A DNA stretch of 64,000 bases. Origin: an uncultured Rhodocyclaceae bacterium. GTDB taxonomy: Bacteria > Pseudomonadota > Gammaproteobacteria > Burkholderiales > Rhodocyclaceae. A model generated the notes under the pieces. It made no database searches, was not told the origin of the DNA, and was given only the letters and a program-made list of their open reading frames with translations. Positions 1 to 9,867 of the stretch are shown one piece after another. Every line of letters begins with the position of its first letter. The first letter of the stretch is position 1. The position numbers and the translations under genes were made by a program. Location of the stretch: the NCBI GenBank assembly GCA_907163225.1, contig OU015322.1, positions 1,837,001-1,901,000 on the forward strand, in the 5' to 3' direction.

Positions 1-1578
1 CAGCCAAGAGCGGCGCGCAGCGACTTGCTGGCGATTCGCAGCACAGGCCCGTCCGACCAGCCGCTGCTCAGTCTGCGCGACAGCAAAGGCAACATCTACA
101 CCGGCGCCGCCATCACCGCCTGGGGTGGCTTCGTGCTTGACCCATTCGCCATCGCCAAGATTCCCGGCAGCGACCGCGTGCGCTGGGTGGTCGATCCCTT
201 TGCCTTCCTGACCGCCGCCCTTCGCCTGGCACCCATTCCGGCGCCCGATGTCACCACCGAAAATGGCCGCAGGCTTTTCTTCTCGCACATTGACGGTGAC
301 GGCTTTCCGTCTTTCGCCGAGCTGCCCGGACGCCCGCTGGCCGCCGAAGTACTTTACCGGGAGGTGCTGCAGAGGCACCGGGTGCCGACCACGGTCTCCG
401 TCATCGAATCCGAAGTATCCCCGGATGGACTTCACCCAACGCTGAGCCCGCGCATGGAGCGCGTCGCCCGCCAAATGTTCGCACTGCCGCACGTAGAAAT
501 AGCCAGTCACTCCTACTCACACCCATTCAAGTGGCACAGCGTCAAGCACGGCATTTTTGCCAATGCCGACGAGGCGCACTACCACCTCGAGATCCCCGGC
601 TACACGATGAATCTTGATCGTGAAATCGTCGGCTCAATCGACTACATTCGCCGCCGCCTCACCCCGCCCGGCAAGGCGGCCAATATTCTTCTCTGGTCCG
701 GCGACACCAGTCCGGGCCCGGATGCGTTGGGCATTGCCGAGAAGGCCGGACTACTCAACATGAACGGTGGCGACACCTACATTTCCCGTCGCCACCCCTC
801 GCTGACCGCCGTCGGGTCGTTCGGCATCCGCACCGGCGACCTGCTCCAGGTCTACGCCCCGATCACCAACGAGAACATCTACACCAACCTCTGGCGCGGC
901 CCGTTCTACGGCTACGAGGAAGTCATCGAAACCTTCGAAATGACCAATCGCCCGCGCCGCCTGAAGCCGGTCGACATTTACTACCACACCTATTCGGCCA
1001 GCAAGGTAGCTGGCCTGAACGCACTGCACAAAGCCTTCGCCTGGGCGGAAACCCAGTCCCTGCACCCGGTTTTCGCCTCTGACTACATCCACAAGGTTCA
1101 CGATTTCTACACCCTTGCCATCGCCCGCGACGGTGATGGCTGGCGCGTTCGCGGTGATGGCAATCTGCGCACCCTGCGCCTGCCCGCGGCCATGCGCCCG
1201 AATATCGATTCGGCCCAGGCTGTCGCCGGTTTCAGCCAGGGCAGCGAAGGCGAGTACCTGCATCTGGCAAACCAGGCAGCGTGGTTCGCCACCGGCAATG
1301 CACCCGCCGCCAATCGCCGGCCCTATCTGGTTGATGCCAACGGCCGCCTGAGCGACTGGCAACGCCAGGAAAAGGATTTCAAATTTCTCCTGAATTTCCG
1401 GTTGACCGCACACGCCGCGCTCGACTTCCGCCTGGCCAATCTCGACGGCTGCCAGACCCGGATCAACGGCAAGCTGACCAACCCGGGCCGCCCTGCCATC
1501 GTCGCCGGCCACGCAACCACCCGCTTCAAGCTCAACGATGCTGCTGCAACGATCGAAATTAGCTGCGCAGCGCACTGA
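1..1578 (+). CDS. pelA: PelA, Pel polysaccharide deacetylase/hydrolase, 3' part
   Basis: The reading frame is open at the left edge, so only the C-terminal ~525 codons are here (the family is about 900-950 aa). It carries the polysaccharide deacetylase part of PelA. A HIDGDG segment near codons 97-102 and a SHSYSH segment near codons 170-175 fit the Asp and His metal ligands of CE-type deacetylases. PelA is periplasmic and partly deacetylates the GalNAc-rich Pel polymer; its hydrolase domain would lie upstream of the window. It starts a seven-gene operon, and its last 41 bases overlap pelB. A copy of the dispersed repeat (1376-1410) lies in frame near the C-terminus and encodes the FRLTA segment. 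Identity is supported by this sequence and by the complete pelB-G order that follows. Confidence 0.93.
   Translation, partial: QPRAARSDLLAIRSTGPSDQPLLSLRDSKGNIYTGAAITAWGGFVLDPFAIAKIPGSDRVRWVVDPFAFLTAALRLAPIPAPDVTTENGRRLFFSHIDGDGFPSFAELPGRPLAAEVLYREVLQRHRVPTTVSVIESEVSPDGLHPTLSPRMERVARQMFALPHVEIASHSYSHPFKWHSVKHGIFANADEAHYHLEIPGYTMNLDREIVGSIDYIRRRLTPPGKAANILLWSGDTSPGPDALGIAEKAGLLNMNGGDTYISRRHPSLTAVGSFGIRTGDLLQVYAPITNENIYTNLWRGPFYGYEEVIETFEMTNRPRRLKPVDIYYHTYSASKVAGLNALHKAFAWAETQSLHPVFASDYIHKVHDFYTLAIARDGDGWRVRGDGNLRTLRLPAAMRPNIDSAQAVAGFSQGSEGEYLHLANQAAWFATGNAPAANRRPYLVDANGRLSDWQRQEKDFKFLLNFRLTAHAALDFRLANLDGCQTRINGKLTNPGRPAIVAGHATTRFKLNDAAATIEISCAAH
1376..1410 (+). repeat. Dispersed T-rich/GTTGACCG element, copy 1 (in pelA)
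   Basis: It reads ATTTCAAATTT, then a short spacer, then TTTCCGGTTGACCGCA. It is in sense orientation inside pelA and its core is translated as L-T-A. The GGCC block of the consensus is lost here. Confidence 0.75.
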
Positions 1579-4500
1579 TCGCCCGACACTGGCGGCGCCC
1601 TGGCTCCTGCTCCTCATGGGCGGGCTGATTGTCTTCGCCCTGATTCTGATCTACCCGGAACAAAACCTCATCCAGCGCGTCGTCAAAGCGCCGGAAAGCG
1701 AACTGAGCAGCGCCTACGTCACCAACCTGCTGCGCACCGACCCCAACAACCCCAAGCTGCGCTTGCTGCAAGCCACGCAAGCACTTGAACACGGCAATTT
1801 CGCCACCCTGCGCGAGGTGCTTGCACCCGCCCTCGAAGCGGAAGATCCGGCCCTGCATCGCGAAGCCGTCTGGCTGCTGTGGCAAGCCAGCCGGCAGGAA
1901 TTCAAGAAACTATCGGCAGCGAGCAGTACCCAGCTTGAAACCATTCGCCTGCAACTGGCGCAACAGCTAACCAATCTGGCCAAGGAAGACTGGCCGACCG
2001 AACGCCTGATAGAAATTGCCGGCCAGGCCTTCGAATTCGGCGAGCCCTCCGTCGGCCTCGCCCTCTACCGACAAGCCGCCGAGCGCAGTACGGAGCCCGA
2101 CGAAGCCGCCGCCTGGCTGGCCAAAGGCGGCAGCGTCGCGCTCAGCTACAGCCTGTACCGAAGCAGCGCCGAGCTCTACCTGCAAGCCCGGCAGAAGACA
2201 AACGACCCTGCCCAGGCCAGGCAATATTTGCTGACCGCGCTCCGCACCCTGCAATCCGGCAACCTGCCGGCCGAAGCACTGAGCATGGCGGAGCAAGGTA
2301 TCGGCGACCTGGCCGCCGACCGAGAAACGCTATTCTTCCTCACCCAGCTCGCCCGCGCCGCTGGCCGACCAGATGCCGCCGACCGCTACGTCCGCCAGCT
2401 GCTGCGCCTCAGCCTGCTTCGCCAACTGGAACAAGTCCGCCTGGCCGCAGCCCATGGCGGCGCCGTGCCGCAGAAAGTCTCGCTGCGCATCAGGGGGCCG
2501 CAACTGCCGTTCGACGACAAGACCTACACCCTCGGCTACGATGTCTTTCTCGAAAACCGCAAACTCGACGATGCCTGGAAAGTCGCCGCCTCGGCCGTTC
2601 GCCAGTCGCCGGAAGACCTCGCCTGGCGCGAACGGCTGGCCAAGGCAGCCGAATGGACCGGCCGGCCCGAAATGGCATTGGACCAGTGGTGGCACCTGGC
2701 TCGCGAAACGAAGCGCGACGATGCCTGGCAAGCCGTCCTCCGCCTCGCCCCCGGTTTGCTCAACGACGGCGCACTGATCGCCGCGCTGCAACATCAGCTG
2801 ACAAAGCAGCCAGACAACCTGCGCCAGTTGCAAGAACTCATCGCCGCCTGGGAACGCAAGGGCGAACCACGCGCCGCACTCGACTACCTGTCGAATCACA
2901 ACCGGCGTCACGCCCGGCCCCAAACCCTCGCCATGCTGGCCGAACTGGCCGACCGCGCCGCCGAACCGAAACTGGCGCTGCAAACCTGGCAACGGCTGTT
3001 CGACCAAGCGGCCGAAGCCACCCCGCCGCGCCTGATCAAGGCCGCCACGCTGGCCATGCTGCAGGGCGACAACGCCCTCGCCCTGCACTGGCTGGCGCAG
3101 GCTCAGGACAAAAATGCGCCGGACGACGAAGACACGCGGGAAATTCTGCGCCTGACCGGGCAACTGGCCATCCTCGACCAGCGCGACGATATGGCCATCC
3201 GCGCCTTCACCAAACTGAGCCAGAGCGAGCAAGCCGATGTCGCCGACTTTGACGCCCTGATCCGACTGCTAACTGCGCCGCATCCGAACGAAGCAGCGCG
3301 GGTTGCCAGCCGAGCCTGGGAACGATTTGGCCAGACCCGGCACCTCATCCAGGGGCTCAATCTGTACGCCGCCGAGCAACGCTGGGACGCCATCGGCGCC
3401 CTGCTCGGACGCCTCTCGCCGGACGCCAAGCCCCCCTACAACACGCTGCCGGCGCTCCGCCGCCTGCCTGATTTTTTGCGCCTGAGCAGTGCCTACTATC
3501 AGAACACCGGCCGGCTACCCGAAGCCCGCCGCGATCTCAATGCCGCGCTGGCCCTCGCTCCCGGCTCGAACGATCTGCAAAGCACCATGCTCTGGCTGCT
3601 CATCGACAACAACGACGCCCCCGGCCTGCGCCGCTTCCTGGCCAGCCACGAACCCGCCTGGCGCAGCGATGCCGGCATGCACGACGGCCTGGCCGCCGCC
3701 TACCTTGCGTTATCGCGCCCCAAGGTCGCGCTCGATCGCTACCTGACGCCACACCTCGGCGAGCACAAGAACGATTTCCTGTGGCTGATGAACTATGCCG
3801 ACGCCCTCGACCAGAACCAGCAATCCGACCGCGCCTGGCGCCTGCGCCGGCACCTGTTGAGCGAGGAATGGCGGTCGCAGCTGAATTCCACGGTCAACCG
3901 GAAAAATAGCCAAAATCTGAAAAGACAAACCTGGCTGGCCGCCGACGACCTCGACCAGACCCGCCGCCTCGCCCGCACCCGCCTGCTGATGACCCAGCGC
4001 AGCGGCGACACTGGGCTCGATGCCATGCGCGAATTGCTTCGTCTCGACCGCGATGCCGAAGGCAAATACTCCAACGCCGCGATGGAAACCGCCATCGGCT
4101 GGCTGCAGGATGCCGGCGAATATTCCGCCGTGCGCGGCCATCTTTGGGAGCGCTACGCCCGCAGCCAGGGCAAGGCGGCCAATCGCCCGCTGTGGGCCGA
4201 AATTTCCGTGGCGCTGGCCAGCGACGATCCCGCCGCGCTGCGCCCCATCCTCGAACAATACGGCGAACGCCTGCCGCGCTACGACCGCATCACCGCCGCC
4301 CAGCGCCTTGGCGACACCCGCCTCGCCCAGACTGATGCCTTTGAAACACAGGACGACCAGAGCGACGACGACCCGCTGCACATGCAACTGGCCGAATCGC
4401 TGCTCGCCTTCAGCGACCATGCCGGCGTGTCGCTGGCCAGCCGCCAGCTCGGCGCCATCGACGAGCAACTGATCGCCGGCGACGGGCACCTCGCCATCAC

Positions 4501-5344
4501 CCCCAAACTCTCGCTCGACTTCCAGCTCGGCAGCCTGCAACGCAGCAACAAGGACACCGTGGTCATCGGCAACGTCCCCGACGAACGCTTCACCAGCCTG
4601 CGCATCAACTGGCAGCACGACGATGGCCAGACCACGCTGCTCGCCGAAAAACGCCACAGTCTGAGCAACTACACGCCGCTGCAACTCGAACACGAGCACC
4701 GCATCGACAACCGCCTGTCGCTGCGCATCGGGCTCGGCCAGCATCTGGTCAGCCAGGAAAGCACTGCCCTGCGCGTCGCCGGCATGAAAGACCGGATTGC
4801 CATCAGCTTGAACTACCAGCCGACCCGCCTCGACCGCATCAGTTTCGAGCAACTGTTCGAGCGCTACGAACTGCAAACCGGCTCGCCAGTCGGCAGCGGC
4901 CAGCACAGCACGGTCACCATCGCCCACGCCCTGCGTCAGGAAAGCCGCGACCTCGAAATCAGCGCCTTCTGGTCAACCCACCGATTCAGCCGCGAAGCCA
5001 GCTACAGCGACCCGGCGCTCGCCCCGCTGCTGCCGAGCGGCATCGCCAGCATCAGCGCCCTGCAACCGTCGTTTTTCCTGCCTGAAAACTTCGATTACTA
5101 CGGCATCCGGCTGTCCACCGACATGCGCTACGAACGCCAATACACCCGCGCCCTGCGCCCCTACGGCAGCATCGCCGCCACCTGGCACAGCGAAGTCGGC
5201 GCCGGCTACGACCTGCGCCTTGGCCTGGCCGGCAGCATCCTTGGCACTGACCATTTCAGCCTGACCTGGGGCCAGGCCAAAGCCGGCATCCAGACCGGCG
5301 GCCTGACCCGCGACCTCAATTTCAACTATCGCCTGCATTACTGA
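1538..5344 (+). CDS. pelB: PelB, TPR-rich outer-membrane Pel export protein
   Basis: A 1268-aa protein, slightly longer than Pseudomonas PelB (about 1190 aa). Residues ~20-40 form one membrane segment (PWLLLLMGGLIVFALILIYP). A long alpha-helical TPR-like region rich in Ala and Leu follows to about residue 930. The last ~300 residues have alternating polar/hydrophobic strands and end in FNYRLHY, as expected for a porin-like beta-barrel with a C-terminal aromatic. In characterised Pel systems PelB guides the cationic polymer through the periplasm to the outer-membrane channel and binds PelA. The ATG at 1538 lies inside the end of pelA, suggesting translational coupling. An antisense copy of the dispersed repeat (3888-3923) encodes TVNRKNSQNLK in the TPR region. 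Confidence 0.92.
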   Translation: MLLQRSKLAAQRTDRPTLAAPWLLLLMGGLIVFALILIYPEQNLIQRVVKAPESELSSAYVTNLLRTDPNNPKLRLLQATQALEHGNFATLREVLAPALEAEDPALHREAVWLLWQASRQEFKKLSAASSTQLETIRLQLAQQLTNLAKEDWPTERLIEIAGQAFEFGEPSVGLALYRQAAERSTEPDEAAAWLAKGGSVALSYSLYRSSAELYLQARQKTNDPAQARQYLLTALRTLQSGNLPAEALSMAEQGIGDLAADRETLFFLTQLARAAGRPDAADRYVRQLLRLSLLRQLEQVRLAAAHGGAVPQKVSLRIRGPQLPFDDKTYTLGYDVFLENRKLDDAWKVAASAVRQSPEDLAWRERLAKAAEWTGRPEMALDQWWHLARETKRDDAWQAVLRLAPGLLNDGALIAALQHQLTKQPDNLRQLQELIAAWERKGEPRAALDYLSNHNRRHARPQTLAMLAELADRAAEPKLALQTWQRLFDQAAEATPPRLIKAATLAMLQGDNALALHWLAQAQDKNAPDDEDTREILRLTGQLAILDQRDDMAIRAFTKLSQSEQADVADFDALIRLLTAPHPNEAARVASRAWERFGQTRHLIQGLNLYAAEQRWDAIGALLGRLSPDAKPPYNTLPALRRLPDFLRLSSAYYQNTGRLPEARRDLNAALALAPGSNDLQSTMLWLLIDNNDAPGLRRFLASHEPAWRSDAGMHDGLAAAYLALSRPKVALDRYLTPHLGEHKNDFLWLMNYADALDQNQQSDRAWRLRRHLLSEEWRSQLNSTVNRKNSQNLKRQTWLAADDLDQTRRLARTRLLMTQRSGDTGLDAMRELLRLDRDAEGKYSNAAMETAIGWLQDAGEYSAVRGHLWERYARSQGKAANRPLWAEISVALASDDPAALRPILEQYGERLPRYDRITAAQRLGDTRLAQTDAFETQDDQSDDDPLHMQLAESLLAFSDHAGVSLASRQLGAIDEQLIAGDGHLAITPKLSLDFQLGSLQRSNKDTVVIGNVPDERFTSLRINWQHDDGQTTLLAEKRHSLSNYTPLQLEHEHRIDNRLSLRIGLGQHLVSQESTALRVAGMKDRIAISLNYQPTRLDRISFEQLFERYELQTGSPVGSGQHSTVTIAHALRQESRDLEISAFWSTHRFSREASYSDPALAPLLPSGIASISALQPSFFLPENFDYYGIRLSTDMRYERQYTRALRPYGSIAATWHSEVGAGYDLRLGLAGSILGTDHFSLTWGQAKAGIQTGGLTRDLNFNYRLHY
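3888..3923 (-). repeat. Dispersed element, copy 2 (in pelB)
   Basis: On the minus strand it reads TTTTCAGATTTTGGC, then TATTTTTCCGGTTGACCGTGG. It is antisense to pelB, in the frame where GTC AAC gives Val-Asn. It keeps both T-tracts and the exact GTTGACCG core. Confidence 0.85.
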
Positions 5345-5364
5345 CCTTAGCCCGAAAGCTCACC

Positions 5365-5898
5365 ATGACCCTGAACCTTCGCACCCTCCTCCTTGCCGCC
5401 CTGGCCCTGCTCCTCGGCGCCTGTTCGACCCTCGACCGCAGCACCGCCCCGGCCATCGACCGCCAGGCCCAGTGGGTCGTTCTCCCCTTCGCCAACCACA
5501 CCGAGACGCCGCTCGCCGGCCAGCGCGCCGAAGCCATCGCGGAGACCATCCTGCACGCCAACGGCATCAACAAAATCAAGCGCTACCCGGGCAACCTGCA
5601 GCAGGAAGCCCTGTTCGATGCCGGCGACCGGAAACAGAAGGACGAAGCCCTCGCCTGGGCCCGCCAGCAAGGCGCCCGCTACGCTCTGACCGGCGCCGTC
5701 GATGAATGGCGCTACAAGGTCGGCGTCGATGGCGAACCAGCCGCCGGCGTCGCCTTGCAAATCATTGACGTAAGCACCGGCGACACGCTTTGGAGCGGAG
5801 CCGGCGGCAAGAGCGGCTGGAGCCGCGAAGCCCTGTCCGCCGTTGCCCAGCAACTGATCCGCAGCCTGCTCGGCGCCGGCCTCGCCGCCGCCCGCTAA
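5365..5898 (+). CDS. pelC: PelC, outer-membrane lipoprotein of Pel export
   Basis: A 177-aa protein with a lipoprotein signal: positively charged start, hydrophobic run, then lipobox L17-G18-A19-C20. PelC of Pseudomonas (172 aa) forms a dodecameric ring on the periplasmic face of the outer membrane and funnels Pel toward the PelB barrel. The mature part (VLPFANHTETPLAGQRAEAI and a conserved Gly-Asp region) matches this family. It lies 20 bp after pelB and 24 bp before pelD, so it belongs to the same transcript. Confidence 0.92.
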   Translation: MTLNLRTLLLAALALLLGACSTLDRSTAPAIDRQAQWVVLPFANHTETPLAGQRAEAIAETILHANGINKIKRYPGNLQQEALFDAGDRKQKDEALAWARQQGARYALTGAVDEWRYKVGVDGEPAAGVALQIIDVSTGDTLWSGAGGKSGWSREALSAVAQQLIRSLLGAGLAAAR

Positions 5899-5922
5899 GT
5901 CGCCACTCACCAAGCAGCCACC

Positions 5923-7329
5923 ATGTCCCTCCTCCATCTCAAGGCAAACCGGCCACCCGCCGCCCTTGCCGACCAAACGCCGCGCGATCCGCGGGTCGAA
6001 GCGGCTGAGCCGCAATGGAGCGCCCTCGGCCAGCTCACCTCGCCGACCACCAGTCGCTGGGCGATCATTGGCGAAACCATCCTGCTGCCCATCATTGCCG
6101 TCGTCCTCGGCATCTGGCTCAACCCGCAAGACCCGCTGTGGACGCAGGCGCATTTCCCGTGGGCGTGGTTCGCCCCGGTCGTTCTCGCCCTGCGCTACGG
6201 TCCTCTAGCCGGCATTGGCGGCGCCGGCATCCTGCTCATCGCCTGGCTGATCCTCAATCCGGGCGGCCAAACTTACTTTCCCAAGTTGGTTTATCTGGGC
6301 GGACTGATTCTCGTCATGGTCATCGGCGAATTCTCCAGCCTGTGGCTGGCCCGTACCCGGCGCGCCGAGGCCGTGCAGCGCTATCTCGACCAGCGCCTCG
6401 AATTCCTCACCCACCAGCACTACCTGCTGCGCCTCTCGCACGACCGCCTGGAACAAGACCTGATCAGCCGCCCGATGGCCATGCGCGACGCCCTGAGCCA
6501 CATGCGCAATCTCGTCACCGGCGATCATCACGAGTCCGACAGCGTCTGTGCCAGCGCCCTGCTCCGCCTGCTGGCGCAATACTGCCAGCTGGAAGTGGCG
6601 TCACTGCACCAGATCAAGAACGGCACCATCCAGTTCGAGCCGCTCGGCACGCTGGGCGACACCACGCCGCTGACCGCCAAAGACCCGCTGATTGCTCACG
6701 CGCTGGAAACCGGCCAGCTCTGCCACATCAGCCAGTCGGTGGCGGAGGACGACAACCCCAGCCGCTACCTGATCGCCGCCCCGCTCACCAACCTTAACGG
6801 CGAACGCTTCGGCCTGCTCGTGGTCGAGCGCCTGCCCTTCTTCTCGCTGCAGGACGAAACCCTGCAGACCATCAACCTGCTGCTCGGCTACTACGCCGAC
6901 AGCCTGTCCGTGCAAGCCCTGGCCGACCCGATCTGCAGTCGATTCCCGGACTGTCCGCCCGAATTCGCCTTTGAGCTGCAGCGCCTGTGGCACATCCGCC
7001 AGATCAGCCGTGTCGTCAGCGCCGTCGTCGTACTTGAAATCCGCCACCGCCCCGGCAGACCAGACCTCGCCCAGCAGATCCAGCGCCAGAAACGGGCGCT
7101 CGATGAAAATTGGCTGATTTCCGGCGTTGACCGCGAGACACTCACCACCTTGATGCCACTCTCTGGAGCAAGCGGCGCCGAAGGCTATCTCGCCCGGCTC
7201 GAATACTGGGCCAAGCAACGCAGCGGCAAATCGCTGGCCGAGCTCGGCATTTTCGGTCACGTCCTGGCGCTGGACAGCCAGCCTCCACTCGCCCTGCTGC
7301 AGCAGATCGACGACATCGCCCATGCCTAG
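5923..7329 (+). CDS. pelD: PelD, inner-membrane c-di-GMP receptor of Pel synthesis
   Basis: A 468-aa protein. About residues 45-145 hold closely packed hydrophobic helices (WAIIGETILLPIIAVVLGIW; the APVVLALRYGPLAG region; LVYLGGLILVMVIGEF), then a helix, a GAF-like domain (~190-325) and a degenerate GGDEF-like domain. R391-A-L-D394 fits the RxxD c-di-GMP binding I-site of PelD. R425, 34 residues further, sits where a second ligand arginine is expected (inference from spacing). No GGDEF catalytic motif is present, consistent with a receptor. c-di-GMP binding by PelD switches on polymerisation with PelE, PelF and PelG. Its stop lies inside the start of pelE. Confidence 0.92.
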   Translation: MSLLHLKANRPPAALADQTPRDPRVEAAEPQWSALGQLTSPTTSRWAIIGETILLPIIAVVLGIWLNPQDPLWTQAHFPWAWFAPVVLALRYGPLAGIGGAGILLIAWLILNPGGQTYFPKLVYLGGLILVMVIGEFSSLWLARTRRAEAVQRYLDQRLEFLTHQHYLLRLSHDRLEQDLISRPMAMRDALSHMRNLVTGDHHESDSVCASALLRLLAQYCQLEVASLHQIKNGTIQFEPLGTLGDTTPLTAKDPLIAHALETGQLCHISQSVAEDDNPSRYLIAAPLTNLNGERFGLLVVERLPFFSLQDETLQTINLLLGYYADSLSVQALADPICSRFPDCPPEFAFELQRLWHIRQISRVVSAVVVLEIRHRPGRPDLAQQIQRQKRALDENWLISGVDRETLTTLMPLSGASGAEGYLARLEYWAKQRSGKSLAELGIFGHVLALDSQPPLALLQQIDDIAHA

Positions 7330-8338
7330 CATCAAACTCGCCCTCTACGCGCTGCTGCTCGAAGTCGCCGCCTGGTCCGGCGGTGCGCTGCTCGGTGACC
7401 ATGCCGACGGCCTCTTGCTCTGGTATCTCGTCCTGCACGGTGCCGCCAGCCTGCTCCTCGCCGGCTGCGCCATCCTGCTCCTGCCCGCCGCCCTCACCCG
7501 GCCGCGCCGCCCCGTCCTGCTGCTCATGGCGGGCTGCAGCTACGCCGTTCCCGTCCTCGGTTTCATCGGCGTCATTGCCGCCATTGTCGTGCTGCGCACC
7601 TACAGCCACCGCGTCATCGAACCGGAATTCGAATCATTGAAATTGCCGGAGTTCGACCCGCACCAGCACACCACCGGCGGCTTCCGGCAATCCGGCCTGC
7701 GTTCCTTTCTCGGCAACGCCGAGGCGCCAATCGCCTCACGCATGGGGGCGCTGGTTGCCCTCCAATACGTTTCTGGCCGACTCTCCTCGCCGCTCTTGCG
7801 CGACGTGCTGACCGACCCGAGCGAAGACATCCGCCTGCTCGCCTACGGCATGCTCGACAACCAGGAAAAACGCATCAATCAGGCCATCGACGAAGAACTG
7901 AAAAAGCTGGCCAGCGGTCGCACCGAAGAAGGCCCGGAAGAACGCGGACCACAGACACTGGCCGCGGCTCGCCGCCTGTCCGACCTCTACTGGGAACTGA
8001 TTTACCAGCGCCTGGTTCAAGGTGACCTGCGCACCCACGCCCTGGCCGAATCGTCGCGCTACTGCCAGATGGTGCTGCGCCACGCCCCGGACGACGCCGC
8101 CCTTACCCTGCGTCAGGGCCGGCTGCTGCACGATCTCGGCCACCCGGAAGGCGCTGCCGCCGCCTACTACAAGGCGCTTGCCCTCGGCCTGCCGTCCACC
8201 CGCGTCCTGCCCTATCTGGCCGAATTGCGCTTTGATCAAGGCGACTACGCCGACGCCAAACGCCTGATGGGCGATCTGGCCAGTTGGGCTTCGCTGCCCC
8301 GCCTGCAACCATCGATCGAATACTGGAACCCGCGATGA
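7322..8338 (+). CDS. pelE: PelE, membrane-anchored TPR protein of the Pel synthase complex
   Basis: A 338-aa protein with two N-terminal membrane segments (about residues 5-30 and 55-90) and a soluble helical C-terminal half with TPR-like helices (DDAALTLRQGRLLHDLGHPEGAAAAYYKAL). Size and plan match Pseudomonas PelE (about 329 aa), which joins PelD and PelG in the inner-membrane synthase complex. The start overlaps pelD by 8 bp and the end overlaps pelF through ATGA, so these genes are translationally coupled. Confidence 0.88.
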   Translation: MPSIKLALYALLLEVAAWSGGALLGDHADGLLLWYLVLHGAASLLLAGCAILLLPAALTRPRRPVLLLMAGCSYAVPVLGFIGVIAAIVVLRTYSHRVIEPEFESLKLPEFDPHQHTTGGFRQSGLRSFLGNAEAPIASRMGALVALQYVSGRLSSPLLRDVLTDPSEDIRLLAYGMLDNQEKRINQAIDEELKKLASGRTEEGPEERGPQTLAAARRLSDLYWELIYQRLVQGDLRTHALAESSRYCQMVLRHAPDDAALTLRQGRLLHDLGHPEGAAAAYYKALALGLPSTRVLPYLAELRFDQGDYADAKRLMGDLASWASLPRLQPSIEYWNPR

Positions 8339-9867
8339 GCTTCCCGACCGCACCCGAAGCCGACATCGCGCTGCTCCTCGAAGGCACCTTTCCCTACGTC
8401 AGCGGTGGCGTATCAAGCTGGGTCAACCAGATCATCCGCGCCTACCCGGAATACCGTTTCGCGCTGATCTTCCTCGGCAGCCGGCGCGAGGATTACAGCC
8501 AATTCAAATACGAACTGCCGGCCAATGTCGTGCACTTCGAAGAACATTTCCTCTACGACGGCCTGTCAACGCACGAAAAACCACGGGCTCGCCGAGGTGA
8601 CGAACAGGCCTTCAAGGCCGCCGCCTGCATGCATGACAAATTCGCCCCGGGCGTACCGCTCGACGAAGCCATGCAAGCCTTCAAGGAAGTCGCTCGCGCC
8701 ATGATGCCGGGCGGCAAGCTGACGCTGGACGATTTTCTGCACAGCGAACACGCCTGGGAAATCGTCTGCGACCGCTACCGCAACTTCTGCACCGACCCCT
8801 CTTTCGTCGATTTTTTCTGGACCGTGCGCATCATGCACGCCCCGTTGTGGAAGCTGGCCAAAATCGCCGACGGCCTGCTCAAGGTCAAGACGCTGCACAC
8901 CATTTCGACTGGCTACGCCGGCTTCCTCGGCGCTCTCATCCATCAGACCCGCGGTACGCCGCTGATCCTCTCCGAGCACGGCATCTACACCAAGGAACGC
9001 AAGATCGACCTGTTCAAGAGCGAATGGATCCGCGACAACCGCAACGTCTTCCAGCGCGACCCGACTGAGCTTTCGTACTTCCGCCAGATGTGGATACACT
9101 TTTTCGAGTGGCTGGGCCGTTTCTGCTACGACGCAGCCGATCCGATCATCGCCCTCTACGAGCAGAACCGCCTGCGTCAGGTGGCCGATGGCGCCTTGCC
9201 CGAACGCACGGCCAACATCCCGAACGGCATCAGCCTGAAACGCTTCACGCCGCTGCGTGCCGCCCGCCCGGAGAAGGTGCCGCCGGTGCTCTGCCTGATC
9301 GGCCGCGTCGTGCCGATCAAGGACATCAAGACTTTCATTCGCGCCATGCGCAGCGTGGTCAATCAATTGCCCGAGGCGGAAGGCTGGATCGCCGGGCCGG
9401 AGGACGAAGACCCGGCCTACGCGCAGGAATGCCGCAGTCTGGTGCAAAGCCTCGGCCTGCAGGACAAGGTGCGTTTCCTCGGCTTCCAGAAAATTGACGA
9501 TTTGATGCCAAAAATCGGGTTGACCGTACTCTCCTCGATCAGCGAGGCGCTGCCGCTGGTCATCCTCGAAGGCTATGCCGCCGGCGTGCCGACCATCTCG
9601 ACCGACGTCGGCTCCTGCCGCCAGTTGATCGAAGGGCTGGATGACGAGGACAAGGCGCTCGGCGCCTCGGGTGCCGTGGTCAACATCGCCGACCCGCAGG
9701 CGCTGGCCGCAGCTGCCATCGATTTGCTGCGCGATGAAAGCCGCTGGCAAGCCGCCAGCCAGTCCGGCATCGCCCGTGTCGAGCGTTATTACACCGACGA
9801 CCTGATGGTCGGCCGCTATCGCAGCGTTTACGAAACGGCGCTGACCGCCGGCGGAAAGGTGCGCTGA
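8335..9867 (+). CDS. pelF: PelF, cytosolic family-4 glycosyltransferase of Pel synthesis
   Basis: I chose the ATG at 8335, which forms an ATGA overlap with pelE, rather than a TTG 51 bp upstream. The product is 510 aa. The N-terminal Rossmann domain has the loop EGTFPYVSGGVSSWVNQ. The C-terminal GT-B domain has IGRVVPIKDIKTFIRA and the acidic donor-binding region SEALPLVILEGYAAGVP, which contains the ExxxxxxxE motif of GT4 enzymes. PelF polymerises Pel from UDP-sugar and works with PelG. Its end overlaps the pelG start by one base (TGATG). Confidence 0.93.
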   Translation: MSFPTAPEADIALLLEGTFPYVSGGVSSWVNQIIRAYPEYRFALIFLGSRREDYSQFKYELPANVVHFEEHFLYDGLSTHEKPRARRGDEQAFKAAACMHDKFAPGVPLDEAMQAFKEVARAMMPGGKLTLDDFLHSEHAWEIVCDRYRNFCTDPSFVDFFWTVRIMHAPLWKLAKIADGLLKVKTLHTISTGYAGFLGALIHQTRGTPLILSEHGIYTKERKIDLFKSEWIRDNRNVFQRDPTELSYFRQMWIHFFEWLGRFCYDAADPIIALYEQNRLRQVADGALPERTANIPNGISLKRFTPLRAARPEKVPPVLCLIGRVVPIKDIKTFIRAMRSVVNQLPEAEGWIAGPEDEDPAYAQECRSLVQSLGLQDKVRFLGFQKIDDLMPKIGLTVLSSISEALPLVILEGYAAGVPTISTDVGSCRQLIEGLDDEDKALGASGAVVNIADPQALAAAAIDLLRDESRWQAASQSGIARVERYYTDDLMVGRYRSVYETALTAGGKVR

